From Bacteroidales bacterium (GTDB lineage Bacteria; Bacteroidota; Bacteroidia; Bacteroidales; Muribaculaceae): 64,000 bases of DNA. Every line of letters begins with the position of its first letter. The stretch's first letter is position 1. The stretch covers positions 55,277 through 119,276 of the forward strand of contig SFGS01000001.1 of assembly GCA_004557565.1 (NCBI GenBank), written 5' to 3'. A model generated the notes under the pieces. The model did no database searches. It had not been told where the DNA came from and saw only the letters and a list, made by a program, of their open reading frames with translations. The position numbers and the translations under genes are program-made. Positions 1 through 7,213 of the stretch are shown here, in pieces.

Positions 1-2
1 GT

Positions 3-677
3 CTCAGACAGAGGGTCTACCGCATTCACTTTATTGGCAATGACGCAAGTCGTTCAACTTTGAGGAAATCAATAGGTAGCCTTTTCGGATATGATTTAAT
101 ACCACGAAAAGAGGGTGATTCAAAACATGAAAAATTCAAACCGGCTGATGAAGAAAAGTTGACAAAATGGATGAAGAACAATCTGCTACTTGCCTTTGTT
201 GAAAATGCCGACCCTGAGTCGATGGAAGACAAACTTATCGCAGAGCTGAATCCGCCTCTAAACCTGGACAAAAACGATAACACGGTGAATGCAGAGTTCA
301 GAGCGTTGCTAAGTAAATTGAGACGCAGACATGTTATTGGATCAGCAGAACACTTCATTTCTTCTATGAAAACGACAACAATAAAAGTAAGAGCTACACA
401 ATCTTGTTATCCTATAAATGGAGTGAAAATAATCCAGAGAAACGTCAACTTTAACAGAGAAACCAACAATTATAAATGTAAGTTTAACGATAGCTCAACC
501 TTTGAAATTTTAAGAGTAGAATGCTCTTATAATGGAGAAATAAAAGTGTATGAGATAGAGTCAAAATACCTGACAGGCAGAGATTCTATCACATTCTATG
601 CCTATCAGGACGGTAAAACATTCACTATTGAATGGCAAAAAGCCGTTGCAGATTATATAAAGGAGATAAAGTTATGA
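3..677 (+). CDS. GIY-YIG nuclease-like protein, 5' end outside window
   Basis: The frame is open from the left edge, so the gene starts upstream; the TTG at 60 is unlikely to be the real start. The first about 100 residues resemble the second half of a GIY-YIG domain: an Arg-x-His-Phe stretch, then GNDASRSTLRKSIGSLFG, a Lys-Leu-Thr-Lys-Trp-Met segment, a Glu in MEDKLIAELN and PLNLDKND. The Glu and the Asn-Leu-x-x-Asn correspond to conserved residues of the family; the GIY and YIG strands themselves would lie off the window. The last about 110 residues look beta-rich and match nothing I recognise. The DNA is more A-rich than the rest of the window. It overlaps the next gene by 4 bp (ATGA), suggesting co-translation. 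Role unknown: DNA cleavage or a regulatory GIY-YIG protein are both possible. Confidence 0.6.
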   Translation, partial: LRQRVYRIHFIGNDASRSTLRKSIGSLFGYDLIPRKEGDSKHEKFKPADEEKLTKWMKNNLLLAFVENADPESMEDKLIAELNPPLNLDKNDNTVNAEFRALLSKLRRRHVIGSAEHFISSMKTTTIKVRATQSCYPINGVKIIQRNVNFNRETNNYKCKFNDSSTFEILRVECSYNGEIKVYEIESKYLTGRDSITFYAYQDGKTFTIEWQKAVADYIKEIKL

Positions 678-847
678 ATCTCTACCAAGTAGAAATAACA
701 ACAGACGCAGACTTCGTTACCATAACTGTTAATGCAGATGATGAAAACGAAGCTGTTTCAATTGGACTCGGTATGTTTGATGCAAGCCAATTAGACACAG
801 CAGGCTCTTTTGTTGTAAAAATCGCAGCCTTTCCGGCTTGTATTTAA
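674..847 (+). CDS. Small hypothetical protein (57 aa)
   Basis: Begins MNLYQVEITTDADFVTITV and looks like a compact alpha/beta or all-beta fold with an acidic stretch (NADDENEA). The start is set by the ATGA overlap with the upstream GIY-YIG-like gene and by AGGAGA at 661-666. No signal peptide or membrane segment is visible. Small proteins of this look occur on mobile and phage-derived DNA, but I recognise no family. The close coupling to the GIY-YIG-like gene suggests a shared job such as accessory factor or antidote; this is inference only. Confidence 0.5.
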   Translation: MNLYQVEITTDADFVTITVNADDENEAVSIGLGMFDASQLDTAGSFVVKIAAFPACI

Positions 848-882
848 AAAGAAATAAGTAGGTGTCTATTAGGGCAATCGAG

Positions 883-919
883 TAGGAGGTAAACACTAAT
901 TATAGGTGTTTATCTCCTA
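883..919. repeat. Perfect-to-near-perfect hairpin (intron domain VI or terminator)
   Basis: TAGGAGGTAAACAC at 883-896 pairs with GTGTTTATCTCCTA at 906-919 around a 9-nt loop. On the plus strand the only non-Watson-Crick pair is a G-U and the hairpin is followed by a T-rich tract, so it could end the transcript of the two upstream plus-strand genes. On the minus strand it sits where group II intron domain VI belongs, which I think is its origin. Confidence 0.6.
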
Positions 920-977
920 TTTTCGTGTTTACCGACCTCTCACACCACCGTACATGCGGTTCCGCATACGGCGGTTC

Positions 978-1228
978 CTATTTTGGATGCCATTCAAGAT
1001 ACGCCCCCATTAAAGTAGTATACCCTGTCCTACTTAGAAGCTCATTTGTTATTGCTCCATGCAGTATGTAGCTGTCAGCTATACGCCAGTAGCCTTTGCG
1101 AGTATTACCCCATTCGTATGCTTGTCATTTATTAATACCACATCTGATGAGGTTTGCCACTTTTGTCTTGACCTTCTTCCAAACTTTCCATATACACATG
1201 CGAATTCTACGTCTTAACCATTCGTCTG
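978..1228 (-). pseudogene. Group II intron maturase C-terminus, broken
   Basis: The minus strand encodes DEWLRRRIRMCIWKVWKKVK, then a short stretch to Cys-Gly-Ile-Asn-Lys, an in-frame TGA, and then QAYEWGNTRKGYWRIADSYI, ending in a TAG at 978-980. These two blocks are the hallmark of the group II intron maturase-specific domain (GIIM), the X/thumb part that binds intron RNA for splicing. The internal stop and the loss of the whole reverse transcriptase domain make it a pseudogene. The surviving frame on both sides of the single stop suggests fairly recent decay. Confidence 0.75.
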
Positions 1229-1564
1229 TTTCCTGACTTCGTCACTCAAAAAAAAACGTATTTTATAACTACACGATGCTGCCGACGATAAACGAGTTTA
1301 TAAGCAAATACGGATTGGAAAACTTCGTTGTGGTGGCTGACTCCGGTCGATGAACAATGCCAACATAGCGGAACTTGAGGCACGTGGCTATAAGTATATA
1401 ATAGGTGCGAAGATAAAGAACGAAAGTCAGGAAGTAAAAGACTGGATACAGGAACAGCCTAAACAAGGAGGTTTATACACAAACCATGCTGATGACAAGG
1501 CATCAGAAAATAGCTAAACTTTTTGATGAGGATTTTTGGGTGACGCAATGACGAAGTCAGGAAA
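1229..1564 (+). mobile_element. Internally deleted IS1634-like element with 16-bp inverted repeats
   Basis: TTTCCTGACTTCGTCA at 1229-1244 is repeated exactly in inverted orientation at 1549-1564. The inner flanks also match (C-Y-C followed by an A-tract), except for an extra 8-bp copy of part of the repeat at the right end. Between them lies only a fragment of a DDE transposase. The whole unit is about 336 bp, so it is a non-autonomous, MITE-like derivative. I see no clear target-site duplication. Confidence 0.65.
1258..1516 (+). pseudogene. IS1634-type transposase fragment, frameshifted
   Basis: The plus strand reads TMLPTINEFISKYG, then ENFVVVADSG, and after loss of one base continues in another frame as MNNANIAELEARGYKYIIGA and KIKNESQEVKDWI. 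This is the region around the second catalytic Asp (VVVADSG) of IS1634/IS4-type DDE transposases. Both the N-terminal half and the C-terminal catalytic Glu region are absent. One missing base next to the Asp-Ser-Gly codons breaks the frame. No function remains. Confidence 0.65.
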
Positions 1565-1647
1565 AATACATTTATGACAACTTCCCCACAAATAATAACA
1601 TTCCTTAACAAAATCAGCGCAGGTTTATCCCTCAATTTTGCTTTGGA

Positions 1648-2298
1648 TTACACGAGTTGGATTCGTGCGAAGAATTCTGGGAGGTGGAAGTTTGGCTTTT
1701 CTGATTTGATTGGTGCCCATGAAAGGTAATGTGGATGAGTGGCTTTTCCTGCGCATTTGTAGAAATTGCCAGAAATGTGTGAGGGCATGTCTGCGCTATT
1801 GATGCCGATGAGTGTGAGTGGAATGGCAATGGTTAAGGTCCAGGTGTGAATGCCTGGTTTTTCGCCAAAAGGCTCTGTGCCGCAAGAGGAATGGCGCTTG
1901 ATTGATGCAATTTCCTCGTCGGTGAGGCGAATGGCGTCGGGGCGTGTGACTCTGTGGCTGGCGTTCACTGCTCCAATGCAATTAAATTCAAAGTTCCAAT
2001 ATTCGTCGCTTGTGGGTGTTTTCAAGAAAAACTCCACACAGCTATCGTTTGCCACAGGGCTTAAATTCTTGCAGTTTTCAGCTAAAATTCCGTTTTCTCT
2101 CACCACGAAATGGACATAGAGATATTTGTCAGAGTATGCGCCCATCACTGCGCAAATAGGTTGATAGGCTGTAACTGATGGCCAGTTTACGGTATCGACA
2201 TATAGTTTTTGGAAATTGTTTTCAATATACTCACCGCACTCTTTCATGCTTAAAGCATCGAGCGCGTTGCAACGAAGGAATTGTGCTGATTTTGCCAT
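1648..2298 (-). CDS. Carbohydrate-binding family 9-like protein
   Basis: A 216-aa protein starting MAKSAQFLRC, with the conserved block DSCVEFFLKTPTSDEYWNFE followed by Phe-Asn-Cys-Ile-Gly, typical of the CBM9-like domain proteins common in Bacteroidales. The family has a beta-sandwich fold related to sugar-binding modules of xylanases; the cellular role of the stand-alone version is not established. No signal peptide is visible at this start. The frame extends further upstream, but that part overlaps the LysE gene and reads as out-of-frame membrane protein, so the ATG at 2298 is preferred. It lies 5 bp after the LysE-type gene and is probably co-transcribed. Confidence 0.75.
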   Translation of the reverse strand: MAKSAQFLRCNALDALSMKECGEYIENNFQKLYVDTVNWPSVTAYQPICAVMGAYSDKYLYVHFVVRENGILAENCKNLSPVANDSCVEFFLKTPTSDEYWNFEFNCIGAVNASHRVTRPDAIRLTDEEIASIKRHSSCGTEPFGEKPGIHTWTLTIAIPLTLIGINSADMPSHISGNFYKCAGKATHPHYLSWAPIKSEKPNFHLPEFFARIQLV

Positions 2299-2303
2299 GA
2301 TGG

Positions 2304-2945
2304 TTAGTTGAAATAATACATCAAACCGGTAATAAGACCGTAAATAGAGAGAATGAGGATAATCACACCTATCACGATGTTGATAACCCACATGCTTCGG
2401 ATGTTGAAGTGCGACCTTACAGCATTCACCAAGTAAGTGATAAGGGTCCACCACACAATCGCTCCCAGCAATATTACGCCATACCCCACGATGATAAGTG
2501 GCCAAGGCATATCAGTAGATGGAAAACCAAAGCGAGCGAATAGTGGAATGATAAGGAACACAATCAGCGGATTCGACAAGGTGAGCAGGAAGCCTGTACC
2601 CATTTCCTGATAATGGTTTTCCTTCTTGTCGGAGGTGTCTTTGATTTCGGTGGCAGGATTTCTCTTGATGAGGAAGAAACCAAACACCAAAAGAATGGCA
2701 CTACCGATAATTTGAATAGGAGCCTGATTGCTCTCTATCACTTTATTGACAAACGACATACCCATACCTGTAAGCAAGCAGTAGAGCAAGTCGGATATGG
2801 CTGCACCAAGACCTGTCCACCAACCGGCTTCGCGCCCCTTATTCAAAGTGCGCTGCACGCAAAGTATGCCAATAGGACCCATTGGCGCAGAAAGAATAAC
2901 GCCAATAGCAAAACATCCTAATATAGTAGATATGATTAATTCCAT
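2304..2945 (-). CDS. LysE/RhtB family exporter
   Basis: A 213-aa inner-membrane protein with about six hydrophobic segments. The N-terminal SAPMGPIGILCVQRTL matches the signature of LysE/RhtB/ThreE-type translocators, which export amino acids or related metabolites with the proton gradient. A short charged loop (residues about 95-110, IKDTSDKKENHYQ) separates the two halves. A TTG five codons upstream could also start the frame, but the ATG at 2945 gives the usual N-terminus. Substrate cannot be told from sequence. It is the first gene of a two-gene unit with the CBM9-like protein. Confidence 0.8.
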   Translation of the reverse strand: MELIISTILGCFAIGVILSAPMGPIGILCVQRTLNKGREAGWWTGLGAAISDLLYCLLTGMGMSFVNKVIESNQAPIQIIGSAILLVFGFFLIKRNPATEIKDTSDKKENHYQEMGTGFLLTLSNPLIVFLIIPLFARFGFPSTDMPWPLIIVGYGVILLGAIVWWTLITYLVNAVRSHFNIRSMWVINIVIGVIILILSIYGLITGLMYYFN

Positions 2946-3063
2946 TATTGTGCTGCACAAAATGCAGTTTGCAAAGTTAGTAAAAAAAATCTAAATATTT
3001 CCTTTTTTGATAAGCAGACATGATTTTTAGTGCCATTTCATCGCTTGGTTTCGCTATTTTCTT

Positions 3064-3071
3064 TAACTTTG
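3064..3071 (+). promoter_or_regulatory. Bacteroidetes -7 box (TAACTTTG)
   Basis: Fits TAnnTTTG. A TTGG lies at 3045-3048, 16 nt upstream, as a possible -33. The predicted transcript start is near 3078, which would leave no leader for an ATG at 3079 and a short one for the ATG at 3094. Confidence 0.5.
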
Positions 3072-3093
3072 CTTAAAAATGATAACTAATCGC

Positions 3094-4149
3094 ATGAATA
3101 AATATCTCATTCTTTTGATTGTGGTTTTGTCCTCTATGTTCGTTGCGGGGGCTGAAACGATATGGCATTACAATGCGTCGTTTAACTCTTTCCACGACTT
3201 CACCCCTGCTCCACAAGTGAAGCTCGGAGAACAAGGGCTATCGGTGAGTAATCCTTCCGACACTACGATGCTGGTGTTGAGCAAACGCACGGCAAGCGAC
3301 GAGCAATACAGATATTTGGTGAGATTTTCCAACAGTAAAGCCAAGAAAAACGGTCACGCCTCCCCTGCCTGTGGCATGGTATTGTTTTATAAAAATCCGT
3401 CAAACTACTATACCTTAAAAATGACGGCTTATAACACTCACCCTTACGATGAAATGCGTGATGAGCGACAAGTGAAAGTGTCCCTTTACAAGGTGGAACA
3501 CAAGAAAGTGATGCTTGTGAAGGAGCAGATTGTTAGCTCTGATATTAATCTGTATAATGGAGTTAATTCCTTGTGTGTGGATGTGCAGAAAAATGCTGTG
3601 AATGTGTCGGTTGGCGATAATCGGTTGAAGGAATTGTTTACGGCTGATATTCCTAAGGAAGACCGTGGAGATGTAATGGGATTGATGGTGGCACCCGATG
3701 GAGAAATGCAAGTGGAACGCACCGTTCTCTCCTACGAAAAATGCGAAACCACAAAGATTATGACCGCTTGGACTAAAGATAAACTCGAAGCACATTTTGC
3801 ACAGTCAAAAAATCCTTTCGAGGGTTATTGGGAGTATCTTGACAGGGACATGGACGATGGCATAGCACGCCTCGGTGGCAAATACAGAATAGCCTTGGTG
3901 GCAACTGGCGACGGCTTCGACATTATTTATGTGTCGGGTGCGCAAGTTGGAAAAAGCGAATGGTGTGAAGGTATGCTTAAGGGAAGATTGACCAAAACCA
4001 TTTTCAACGACAATTACAAAGCCTTTTGGATTGACTCCACATTCCGCTCCATTGATGATGATGTGAACGGATTTTTTGAAAGTGGTGTGATATTAGATAT
4101 GTCGTTCCCCACCTATAAATCAAAAATCAGATTTTCAAAAGTTTTGTAA
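3094..4149 (+). CDS. Secreted hypothetical protein, beta-rich, two-part
   Basis: The protein of 351 aa starts MNKYLILLIVVLSSMFVAGA, a signal peptide, with cleavage likely before ETIWHYN. An ATG 15 bp upstream (3079) is in frame, but the promoter box places the transcript start right on it, so 3094 is preferred. Residues about 25-215 look like a beta-sandwich of the concanavalin/LamG kind. The last part carries NPFEGYWEYLDRDMDD and ARLGGKYRIALV, a module I have seen in other Bacteroidales secreted proteins and which resembles lipocalin-like domains. No catalytic motif is evident. It is followed by a bidirectional terminator shared with proS. Function unknown. Confidence 0.75.
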   Translation: MNKYLILLIVVLSSMFVAGAETIWHYNASFNSFHDFTPAPQVKLGEQGLSVSNPSDTTMLVLSKRTASDEQYRYLVRFSNSKAKKNGHASPACGMVLFYKNPSNYYTLKMTAYNTHPYDEMRDERQVKVSLYKVEHKKVMLVKEQIVSSDINLYNGVNSLCVDVQKNAVNVSVGDNRLKELFTADIPKEDRGDVMGLMVAPDGEMQVERTVLSYEKCETTKIMTAWTKDKLEAHFAQSKNPFEGYWEYLDRDMDDGIARLGGKYRIALVATGDGFDIIYVSGAQVGKSEWCEGMLKGRLTKTIFNDNYKAFWIDSTFRSIDDDVNGFFESGVILDMSFPTYKSKIRFSKVL

Positions 4150-4172
4150 TCAGCATCCAATTATAAAGAAAT

Positions 4173-4202
4173 GAGGCTGTGTCACCATAGTGACACAGCC
4201 TC
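4173..4202. terminator. Bidirectional terminator between convergent genes
   Basis: GAGGCTGTGTCAC at 4173-4185 pairs perfectly with GTGACACAGCCTC at 4190-4202 around a 4-nt loop. It lies between the convergent secreted-protein gene and proS and can serve both. Confidence 0.8.
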
Positions 4203-4229
4203 TGATATTTTGGTATATCGCTCTGACTA

Positions 4230-5711
4230 TTAGTAGTTGCGGGCGAAGATCACGCGGCGTTTGCTGGGCTTGCCAGTGTAGATGCACTTGCCTTCTTCTT
4301 CCTCGCCGTTGAGAGGAATGCAGCGGATTGTGGCTTTGGTTTCTTCTTTGATTTTTTCTTCTGTTTCGGTAGTGCCGTCCCAGTGAGCAAGAATGAAACC
4401 GCCCTTTTCAATTTGAGTTTTGAAATCTTCCCAAGTGTCAACTTTGGTAGTCATTTCAAGACGGTGGTTCAATGCCTTGGTGTAGATGTTGTTCTGAATA
4501 TCGTCGAGCAGTTTCTCTACATATCCTTCGATGCCCTCGATTGATACAGTTTCTTTTTCGAGCGTATCGCGGCGCATCACTTCGATAGTGCCATTTTCAA
4601 TGTCGCGAGCACCAAGCACAAGGCGCACAGGCACACCCTTGAGTTCGTAGTCAGCGAATTTAAAGCCAGGGCGCTTGTTGTCGGCGTTGTCGTACTTCAC
4701 AGAAATACCTTGCTTTTTCAGTTTTTCTACGATAGGAGCCACCTTGGCGTTGATGGTGTCGAGTTGCTCTTGGCTACGATAGATAGGCACAATCACCACT
4801 TGAATTGGAGCCAACTTTGGAGGAAGCACCAAACCGTTGTCGTCGCTGTGGGTCATGATAAGCGCACCCATCAAGCGAGTGGAAACACCCCAAGATGTAG
4901 CCCAAACGTAATCAAGCTTGTTTTCTTTGTTGATAAATTTCACATCAAATGCCTTTGCAAAGTTTTGACCCAAGAAGTGCGATGTGCCACTCTGCAAAGC
5001 CTTGCCATCTTGCATCATAGCTTCGATGGTGTAGGTTTCGAGTGCGCCAGCAAAGCGTTCGTTAGCAGTCTTTACACCCTTCACTACAGGCACTGCCATA
5101 TATTTTTCTGCGAAATCGGCATATACATTCAGCATTTCGATAGCCTTAGCCTCTGCTTCTTCCTTGGTGGCGTGGGCTGTGTGGCCTTCTTGCCAGAGGA
5201 ATTCTGCTGTGCGGAGGAACAAGCGTGTGCGCATTTCCCAGCGGAACACGTTTGCCCATTGGTTCACGAGCAACGGGAGGTCGCGATATGAGTTGATCCA
5301 GTTGCGGTATGTGTTCCAGATGATGGTTTCGCTGGTTGGGCGGATAATGAGTTCTTCTTCGAGGCGAGCTTCTGGGTCAACTACCACGCCCTGTCCGTCA
5401 GGATTGTTTTTGAGGCGATAGTGAGTGACCACTGCACATTCTTTAGCGAAACCTTCCACGTGGTCGGCTTCCTTGCTGAGGAATGATTTTGGAATCAGCA
5501 ATGGGAAATATGCGTTTTGCACACCGGTTTCTTTAAACATAGTGTCGAGTTGGTGTTGCATCTTTTCCCAAATTGCATAACCATAAGGCTTGATAACCAT
5601 ACAGCCACGCACGGCAGATTGCTCAGCGAGGTCGGCTTTGATTACAAGCTCGTTGTACCATTGAGAGTAGTTGTCGGCTCTCTTGGTTAAGTCTTTTAAT
5701 TCTTTTGCCAT
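4230..5711 (-). CDS. proS: Prolyl-tRNA synthetase, archaeal/eukaryal type
   Basis: Charges tRNA-Pro with proline in the cytoplasm. At 493 aa it has the short ProS form without the bacterial INS editing domain: a class II catalytic core (motif 2 region FRWEMRTRLFLRTAEFLWQE, preceded by RPTSETIIWNTY), an anticodon-binding domain (about 280-390) and the extra C-terminal domain ending in Tyr (FARNY) characteristic of the archaeal/eukaryal type. This type is usual in Bacteroidales. It is the last gene of a minus-strand run that starts with the DUF4290 gene, 17 bp after the OmpA-like gene, and is closed by the hairpin at 4173-4202. Confidence 0.95.
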   Translation of the reverse strand: MAKELKDLTKRADNYSQWYNELVIKADLAEQSAVRGCMVIKPYGYAIWEKMQHQLDTMFKETGVQNAYFPLLIPKSFLSKEADHVEGFAKECAVVTHYRLKNNPDGQGVVVDPEARLEEELIIRPTSETIIWNTYRNWINSYRDLPLLVNQWANVFRWEMRTRLFLRTAEFLWQEGHTAHATKEEAEAKAIEMLNVYADFAEKYMAVPVVKGVKTANERFAGALETYTIEAMMQDGKALQSGTSHFLGQNFAKAFDVKFINKENKLDYVWATSWGVSTRLMGALIMTHSDDNGLVLPPKLAPIQVVIVPIYRSQEQLDTINAKVAPIVEKLKKQGISVKYDNADNKRPGFKFADYELKGVPVRLVLGARDIENGTIEVMRRDTLEKETVSIEGIEGYVEKLLDDIQNNIYTKALNHRLEMTTKVDTWEDFKTQIEKGGFILAHWDGTTETEEKIKEETKATIRCIPLNGEEEEGKCIYTGKPSKRRVIFARNY

Positions 5712-5728
5712 TTCTTATTATTATGTTT

Positions 5729-6373
5729 TTATTTTCTTTTTTTGATAATCGTTTTGCCAGTCACTTTACCGCTTTTTGCTTGTTCCAGCATTTCCTCACC
5801 AGGCACAATGTAGATTTCCAAACGGCGGTTTAATCGGCGTTTTTCCATAGAATTGTTGTCTTTGAGTGGCTGAATGTCGCCGAAAGCGTATGGCACCACC
5901 GATTGGGTGCTGCCGTTTGCATCAAACCAGTCGAACACCGAATTGACGCGCGCGCTGGTCAGGCGTGTTGAGTATTCGTGGGTGCCGGTGTTGTCGCTAT
6001 GCATCACCAGCAGCATTTTATACATGCCTGGAGTTTTGGTGAACTTCAGCAGTTTGCTAAGCGTGTCCTTGCTCTTGCTCATCAAAATGGTGTCGTTTGG
6101 GGCGAAAAGTTCATCGGCGGGAATGGTGACGATAATCACCTCGCCATTTCGCATCATCTCCACTTCAAGATTGTTGTTGATGAGGTCGATGGCTTGCTTG
6201 TTCTGAAAATCTTGCACTCGCTGCGCTATTTTTTCTTTTACGATTGCTGGCGAGCTTACGTTTTCGTCAAAAGTCAGTTCATAGATATCAACCACTTTTT
6301 TCGCATCGCAAATGAAACAGGCGCATATAGCCAGCATTGCGATGAGATAACGGATATGTTTATTGACTCTCAT
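5729..6373 (-). CDS. OmpA-like C-terminal domain protein, exported
   Basis: A 214-aa protein with the N-terminal signal sequence MRVNKHIRYLIAMLAICAC and an OmpA-like peptidoglycan-binding domain in its C-terminal half (MLLVMHSDNTGTHEYSTRLT, SARVNSVFDWF, then EKRRLNRRLEIYI). Such domains anchor outer-membrane or periplasmic proteins to peptidoglycan; the Arg of the final block is kept, while the usual Asn of the first block is not obvious. The ATG at 6373 gives a good signal peptide; the frame upstream lacks one. It lies between a small acidic protein (4 bp) and proS (17 bp). It ends in a basic tail (TIIKKRK). Confidence 0.8.
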   Translation of the reverse strand: MRVNKHIRYLIAMLAICACFICDAKKVVDIYELTFDENVSSPAIVKEKIAQRVQDFQNKQAIDLINNNLEVEMMRNGEVIIVTIPADELFAPNDTILMSKSKDTLSKLLKFTKTPGMYKMLLVMHSDNTGTHEYSTRLTSARVNSVFDWFDANGSTQSVVPYAFGDIQPLKDNNSMEKRRLNRRLEIYIVPGEEMLEQAKSGKVTGKTIIKKRK

Positions 6374-6377
6374 AGTC

Positions 6378-6659
6378 TTAATCGTCAAGAGTGTTTTCGT
6401 ATGCTGTCTCTGCTTCCACGATTTCGGCAACATGGTCGAGGCTAATGGCATTGTCCTTGTCTTTTGCCAGTTGCTTCTTCACATAGGCGATAACCTTTTC
6501 GTTGTCGTCGTCGAAGTCTTCGTTTTCATCATACTTTTCGAAATATTCAAAAATGGTGTCAATCACCAGCAAAATGTCATCGTCGTCGTATTTTGCGATG
6601 ACTGGGTTCTCAACGTGGGCTTTAATGTAGTCAATAGCCTTATTTTCGTCAAATTCCAT
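6378..6659 (-). CDS. Small acidic hypothetical protein (93 aa)
   Basis: A very acidic protein (MEFDENKAIDYIKAHVENPV, then runs such as KYDDDDILL and ENEDFDDDNEKV) predicted to be mostly helical, with no signal peptide or membrane segment. I recognise it only as a type of conserved small protein in Bacteroidales; function unknown. Position between rimM (20 bp) and the OmpA-like gene (4 bp) shows it belongs to the same transcription unit. Confidence 0.7.
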   Translation of the reverse strand: MEFDENKAIDYIKAHVENPVIAKYDDDDILLVIDTIFEYFEKYDENEDFDDDNEKVIAYVKKQLAKDKDNAISLDHVAEIVEAETAYENTLDD

Positions 6660-6679
6660 AGTTTGATGTATTTTTTTGT

Positions 6680-7207
6680 TTATAAATCCAATAATTCGGT
6701 GGGCACATCGAGCTCAATCGTCTCGTTTTCGGTGTCGATGTCGACCACAAACTCGTCAACAGCGGGGACAAGCAATTCCTTGTCGTCCACTTCAATGCGG
6801 AAAAGCACGTTGGCGGTGGAATCGTCCACGTCAACAATCTCCCCTACTGTGTCCTCGTTGATAATGGCCTTGTAGCCAATGAAGTAGTCAATGGGCATTT
6901 CGTCGGAGTCGTAAACTTTCGCCAACTTGTCGAACTCGTTTTTCTTCACGAAAATGGTTTTGTTCACCAGCAGAGTGGCTTCACTTTCGTTGTTGATACC
7001 GTCGATTTGCAGCAGCACAGTTTGTGCCGTTTTTCCACGCTTGGAACTTACGAAGAAAGGCACAAAAATACCGTCGATGTCGCTAACGAGGCACGAAAAC
7101 TGCGATAGAATGTCGAGTTCGCAGTCTATCGTTGCCGAAATTTCGCCATTCACACCGTGAGGCTTGTTGTAAACGCCTATTTCTATGAGTTCGTCGCGTG
7201 TGATCAT
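6680..7207 (-). CDS. rimM: Ribosome maturation factor RimM
   Basis: A 175-aa protein with the RimM N-terminal beta-barrel (IGVYNKPHGVNGEISATID, including the Gly-x-x-x-x-x-His-Gly-x-x-Gly pattern) and the PRC-barrel C-terminal domain (YFIGYKAIINEDTVGEIVDV, then LLVPAVDEFVVDID). RimM binds ribosomal protein S19 and helps maturation of the 30S head. It starts 6 bp after the DUF4290 gene. In the Bacteroides order I remember, murA sits between these two; it is not here. Confidence 0.9.
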   Translation of the reverse strand: MITRDELIEIGVYNKPHGVNGEISATIDCELDILSQFSCLVSDIDGIFVPFFVSSKRGKTAQTVLLQIDGINNESEATLLVNKTIFVKKNEFDKLAKVYDSDEMPIDYFIGYKAIINEDTVGEIVDVDDSTANVLFRIEVDDKELLVPAVDEFVVDIDTENETIELDVPTELLDL

Positions 7208-7213
7208 CGTGCT

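Larger units (their letters stand above)
876..1228 (-). mobile_element. Group II intron 3' fragment (maturase tail, domains V-VI)
   Basis: Read on the minus strand, the fragment runs from the C-terminus of an intron-encoded reverse transcriptase/maturase into a GC-rich hairpin at about 944-974, consistent with domain V, and a second hairpin at 883-919 in the position of domain VI. It ends near CTCGATT, which I take as the 3' intron boundary. Everything upstream of the maturase C-terminus is missing, and the break coincides with the inverted repeat of the neighbouring IS relic, so the IS probably truncated the intron. It cannot move by itself. Confidence 0.7.
848..1647. other. 800-bp accessory gap filled with mobile-element relics
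   Basis: No intact gene lies between the small protein and the CBM9-like gene. The stretch holds the 3' end of a group II intron (876-1228, minus strand), a deleted IS1634-like element with inverted repeats (1229-1564), and about 80 bp at 1565-1647 in which I see nothing. Confidence 0.7.

Noticed and set aside
60..677. GIY-YIG-like gene starting at TTG 60
   Set aside because: The frame is open to the window edge and the residues before TTG (RVYRIHFIGNDASRST) fit the domain, so the gene is 5'-truncated by the window.
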